Part shown: one piece after another, positions 61,853 to 64,000 of the stretch | Layout of the letters: every line of letters starts with the position of its first letter | How positions within the stretch are numbered: position 1 is the stretch's first letter | Origin: an uncultured Chloroflexota bacterium | GTDB lineage: Bacteria > Chloroflexota > Anaerolineae > Anaerolineales > Anaerolineaceae | NCBI GenBank assembly: GCA_902791025.1 | Contig: CADATZ010000001.1 | Span: 310,001-374,000 of the forward strand | Reading direction: 5' to 3' | Length of the DNA: 64,000 nucleotides | Notes under the pieces: generated by a model | Told to the model about the DNA's origin: nothing | The model's input: the letters and a program-made list of their open reading frames with translations, nothing else | Database searches by the model: none | Translations under genes and position numbers: made by a program

Positions 61853-63541
61853 TTAAATTCTTGTTAATGAACGATATTTAGTGCGATGAGGTGTATCCGC
61901 TTCAATGCCCAATCGTTTTCTGCGGTCCTCTTCATACTGTGTATAGTTCCCGTCAAAGAAACGGACTTCCGAATCATTTTCAAAGGCAAGAATATGCGTA
62001 GCAACACGGTCCAGGAACCATCTGTCATGTGAAATAACCAGAGCACATCCTGCAAAATTTTCCAGACCTTCCTCAAGAGCGCGGATCGTGTTGACGTCCA
62101 GATCGTTTGTCGGTTCATCCAGTAGCAAAACATTCGCTTCACTCTTCAATGTTTGTGCCAATTGAACACGATTTCGCTCCCCACCGGATAAAACGCCGAC
62201 CTTCTTTTGCTGATCAGCACCGGAGAAATTGAACCGCGCGACATATGCTCTGGAATTGATCCTTCTGCCGCCGACGATGATCTCGTCTTGCCCTCCGGAA
62301 ATCACTTCCCAGATGTTTTTATTGGGATCCAACGCGTCGCGGGATTGATTCATATACCCGAGCTTCACTGTGTCGCCTATACGAATTGTTCCGCTCGTAG
62401 GTTTTTCTTCCCCGACAATCATTCTGAAAAGCGTGGTCTTCCCTGCACCATTTGGACCAATGATCCCGATAACACCGCCTGGCGGCAGGTTAAAGGTAAC
62501 ATTTTCAACCAGGATCCGGTCTCCGAATACTTTTGAAACGTCATTCATTTCAATGACAAGGTTCCCCAATCTTGGACCGGGCGGGATAAAGAGCTGCAGC
62601 TCAGAGGCTTCCTTTTCAACATCCTGTGACAGCAATTTTTCATAAGATGCGATACGTGCCTTGGATTTCGCATGCTGTCCCTTTGGAGACATATGGATCC
62701 AATCCAGTTCACGCTGCAAAGTACGCTGCCGCTCTGATTCTGTTTTTTCTTCTAATGAAAGGCGGCGCTTCTTTTGTTCCAGCCAGGAAGAATAATTACC
62801 CTGGAAGGGAATTCCCTCCCCGCGGTCTAATTCAAGGATCCATCCGGCGACATGATCGAGAAAATACCGGTCATGCGTCACAGCGATAACCGTTCCCGGA
62901 TATTGCTGTAAATGACGTTCCAGCCATGCTACAGCTTCAGCATCCAGATGGTTAGTCGGTTCATCAAGCAGCAGGATATCAGGTTTTTGCAGAAGCAGCC
63001 GGCAAAGAGCCACACGGCGCCTTTCACCACCGGACAGTACATTCACAGGAGTATCACCCGGAGGACAGCGGAGTGCATCCATTGCCATTTCCAAACGAGA
63101 ATCGATATCCCAGGCATCAAGATGGTCGATTTTATCCTGAATTTTTCCCTGCTTTTCGATCAATTCATTCATCTCTTCATCGCTCATCGGTTCCGCGAAA
63201 CGATTACTGAGCTCTTCAAACTCTCTCAGCAAATCAACCGCTTCCTGAGCTCCTTCCTGAACAACTTCCAGCACTGTCTTGTTACAGTCAAGCAATGGTT
63301 CCTGCTCAAGATAGCCTATCGTATAACCGGGAGAGAGATGAGTTTCTCCTATAAACTCATTATCAACACCGGCAAATATTTTGAGCAAAGAACTTTTACC
63401 CGATCCGTTCAGACCGATGACACCGATTTTAGCGCCATAAAAATATGAAATATAGATGTTTTTCAGTACGACTTTTTTGTCATACATTTTTGAAACACCA
63501 ATCATTGAATAAATGATCTTGTTATTAGGTTCTCCCGCCAT
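61853..63541 (-). CDS. ettA: Energy-dependent translational throttle protein EttA
   Basis: 562 residues of the ABC-F family. Two NBDs carry Walker A GLNGSGKSSLLKI near 42 and GPNGAGKTTLFRM near 360; signatures VLSGGERRRVALCRLLL and VLSGGERNRVQLAQTLK; Walker Bs DILLLDEPTNHLDAEAV and VLLLDEPTNDLDVNTI. The N-terminal IIYSMIGVSKMY and C-terminal YEEDRRKRLG match EttA. It binds the ribosomal E site and gates translation with ATP/ADP. A structured intergenic sequence lies upstream. Confidence 0.94.
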   Translation of the reverse strand: MAGEPNNKIIYSMIGVSKMYDKKVVLKNIYISYFYGAKIGVIGLNGSGKSSLLKIFAGVDNEFIGETHLSPGYTIGYLEQEPLLDCNKTVLEVVQEGAQEAVDLLREFEELSNRFAEPMSDEEMNELIEKQGKIQDKIDHLDAWDIDSRLEMAMDALRCPPGDTPVNVLSGGERRRVALCRLLLQKPDILLLDEPTNHLDAEAVAWLERHLQQYPGTVIAVTHDRYFLDHVAGWILELDRGEGIPFQGNYSSWLEQKKRRLSLEEKTESERQRTLQRELDWIHMSPKGQHAKSKARIASYEKLLSQDVEKEASELQLFIPPGPRLGNLVIEMNDVSKVFGDRILVENVTFNLPPGGVIGIIGPNGAGKTTLFRMIVGEEKPTSGTIRIGDTVKLGYMNQSRDALDPNKNIWEVISGGQDEIIVGGRRINSRAYVARFNFSGADQQKKVGVLSGGERNRVQLAQTLKSEANVLLLDEPTNDLDVNTIRALEEGLENFAGCALVISHDRWFLDRVATHILAFENDSEVRFFDGNYTQYEEDRRKRLGIEADTPHRTKYRSLTRI

Positions 63542-63581
63542 AATCTCACCGTTATTGATATTTTTTATGATTCAAAACCTG

Positions 63582-63651
63582 CTGACGCAACACAGCAACC
63601 GGTAAGCGTTTCGGTTTTGCTGCTACAGGTAACCGGCACATGTGCTGCGTC
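63582..63651. other. Imperfect long inverted repeat before ettA
   Basis: On the minus strand GACGCAGCACA (left) can pair with TGTGTTGCGTC (right) with one mismatch, enclosing ~48 bases that contain two related copies of a CCGGTT-containing segment. No T tract follows, so it is not a plain terminator. It lies between the stop of the upstream minus gene and the ettA start. Confidence 0.4.
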
Positions 63652-63666
63652 TGGGTTCGATACTTT

Positions 63667-64000
63667 TCAGCTTACGATGGCTCCGAGGAATCCAAAGACA
63701 GCCGCAAGAGCACAACAACCCGCAATCAGCAGCAATGCGGCTACGGCAATAATGACCCAAAGAATTGTCTTGTTATTGTCATTACCGTTATTGGAAGCAC
63801 CCTTTACGCCATCATTGATCGGCTGAGCGTATCCTTCTGTTTGTTGATAAGCTTCGTGGATTTTTTCAGGCTCATCAGGAATAGGATCAGAAGGGCTTTC
63901 ACGAACATACGTTTTGGGTACATATTGCGGAATGCTCGGTCTATGCGCATTATCACCTACCGGTTCTAATTTGTCATCTGAGTTATTGAAGGTCTCGTGG
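63667..64000 (-). CDS. C-terminally membrane-anchored protein (N-terminus beyond window)
   Basis: An open frame enters from the right edge and ends at TGA 63667-63669, giving about 110 residues. It is Pro/Asn-rich (PSIPQYVPKTYVRESPSDP) and ends in a helix WVIIAVAALLLIAGCCALAAVFGFLGAIVS. The visible part is mostly disordered linker plus tail anchor; the fold upstream cannot be known here. It is followed by ettA on the same strand. Confidence 0.65.
   Translation of the reverse strand, partial: HETFNNSDDKLEPVGDNAHRPSIPQYVPKTYVRESPSDPIPDEPEKIHEAYQQTEGYAQPINDGVKGASNNGNDNNKTILWVIIAVAALLLIAGCCALAAVFGFLGAIVS

Noticed and set aside
63652..63661. GGTTCGATAC resembling a tRNA T-loop
   Set aside because: No acceptor stem, D arm or anticodon arm can be drawn around it, and it abuts the stop of the minus-strand gene.

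Overview
The window reads as chromosomal DNA of a low-to-mid GC, probably monoderm anaerobe, best matched to the Chloroflexota, class Anaerolineae. This is inferred from gene content and style, not from a marker gene. The clues are secreted proteins with Thr/Pro-rich linkers, NBR1-FW-domain lipoproteins, CAP-LysM surface proteins, EttA, Rex, CdaA/CdaR, a eukaryote-type citrate synthase and a dimeric-type NADP-isocitrate dehydrogenase. I see no rRNA, tRNA, CRISPR array, prophage or intact insertion sequence. Genes are densely packed in short operons that switch strand often.

Region by region: 1-5.2 kb holds a cut-off secreted protein, a 2-hydroxyacid dehydrogenase, a CopZ-like chaperone, a tiny membrane protein, an ACT-domain threonine deaminase and a GT-C-like membrane protein. 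5.2-8.3 kb is a thiamine-precursor uptake operon (Thiamine_BP protein, ThiX, ThiY, ThiZ) behind a near-consensus promoter, a TPP riboswitch and a terminator. 8.3-12.2 kb is folC-lon. 12.3-17.3 kb is a metabolic cluster: aconitase-family hydratase, isocitrate dehydrogenase, a TIGR00300 enzyme and a DUF1232 protein. 17.4-20.4 kb is glycogen/alpha-glucan metabolism (glgA, malQ). 20.6-28.1 kb carries a GT2 glycosyltransferase, then a long plus-strand run: tdk, hpt, cca, a lipoprotein, folB, two FW-domain lipoproteins and a CAP-LysM protein. 28.1-30.3 kb is an IclR regulator followed by citrate synthase, with a 20-bp tandem repeat at its promoter. 30.4-31.9 kb is another polytopic membrane protein. 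32.0-35.7 kb is a complete ECF transporter (S, T, A, A') flanked by a TSCPD protein and DUF3842. 35.8-40.6 kb holds secreted and TPR proteins, coaE, and the c-di-AMP cyclase cdaA with its cdaR partner. 40.9-45.2 kb is an alcohol dehydrogenase, a Zn-ribbon SpoU methyltransferase and mutS. 45.3-48.5 kb has an orphan histidine kinase, a DedA protein and a membrane-anchored SUMF1-fold protein. 48.5-53.6 kb has xer, rex, a YugP-type peptidase, an 8-oxoguanine-deaminase-like amidohydrolase and trmI. 53.7-56.2 kb is an amino-acid ABC transporter. 56.2-61.8 kb has a membrane protein, a histidine phosphatase, WbqC/WecE sugar-modification genes and a malic enzyme. The right edge has ettA and a cut-off C-terminally anchored protein.

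The most interesting signals are mostly non-coding. (1) A dif-like inverted repeat lies directly in front of the single xer gene. (2) Four surface-glycan or membrane genes have a TATAAT-like box 6-9 nt before the ATG and no Shine-Dalgarno, suggesting leaderless mRNAs. (3) A perfect head-to-tail 20-bp operator-like repeat precedes iclR-gltA. (4) The TPP riboswitch operon has an extra hairpin between aptamer and terminator. (5) An ECF cassette of unknown substrate sits between two uncharacterised small proteins. (6) Paralogous FW-domain lipoproteins lie next to a CAP-LysM protein. The oxidative TCA branch appears split over two loci with eukaryote-like or atypical enzymes. Coordinates of several genes use internal start codons chosen from ribosome-binding sites; the reasons are given in each entry.
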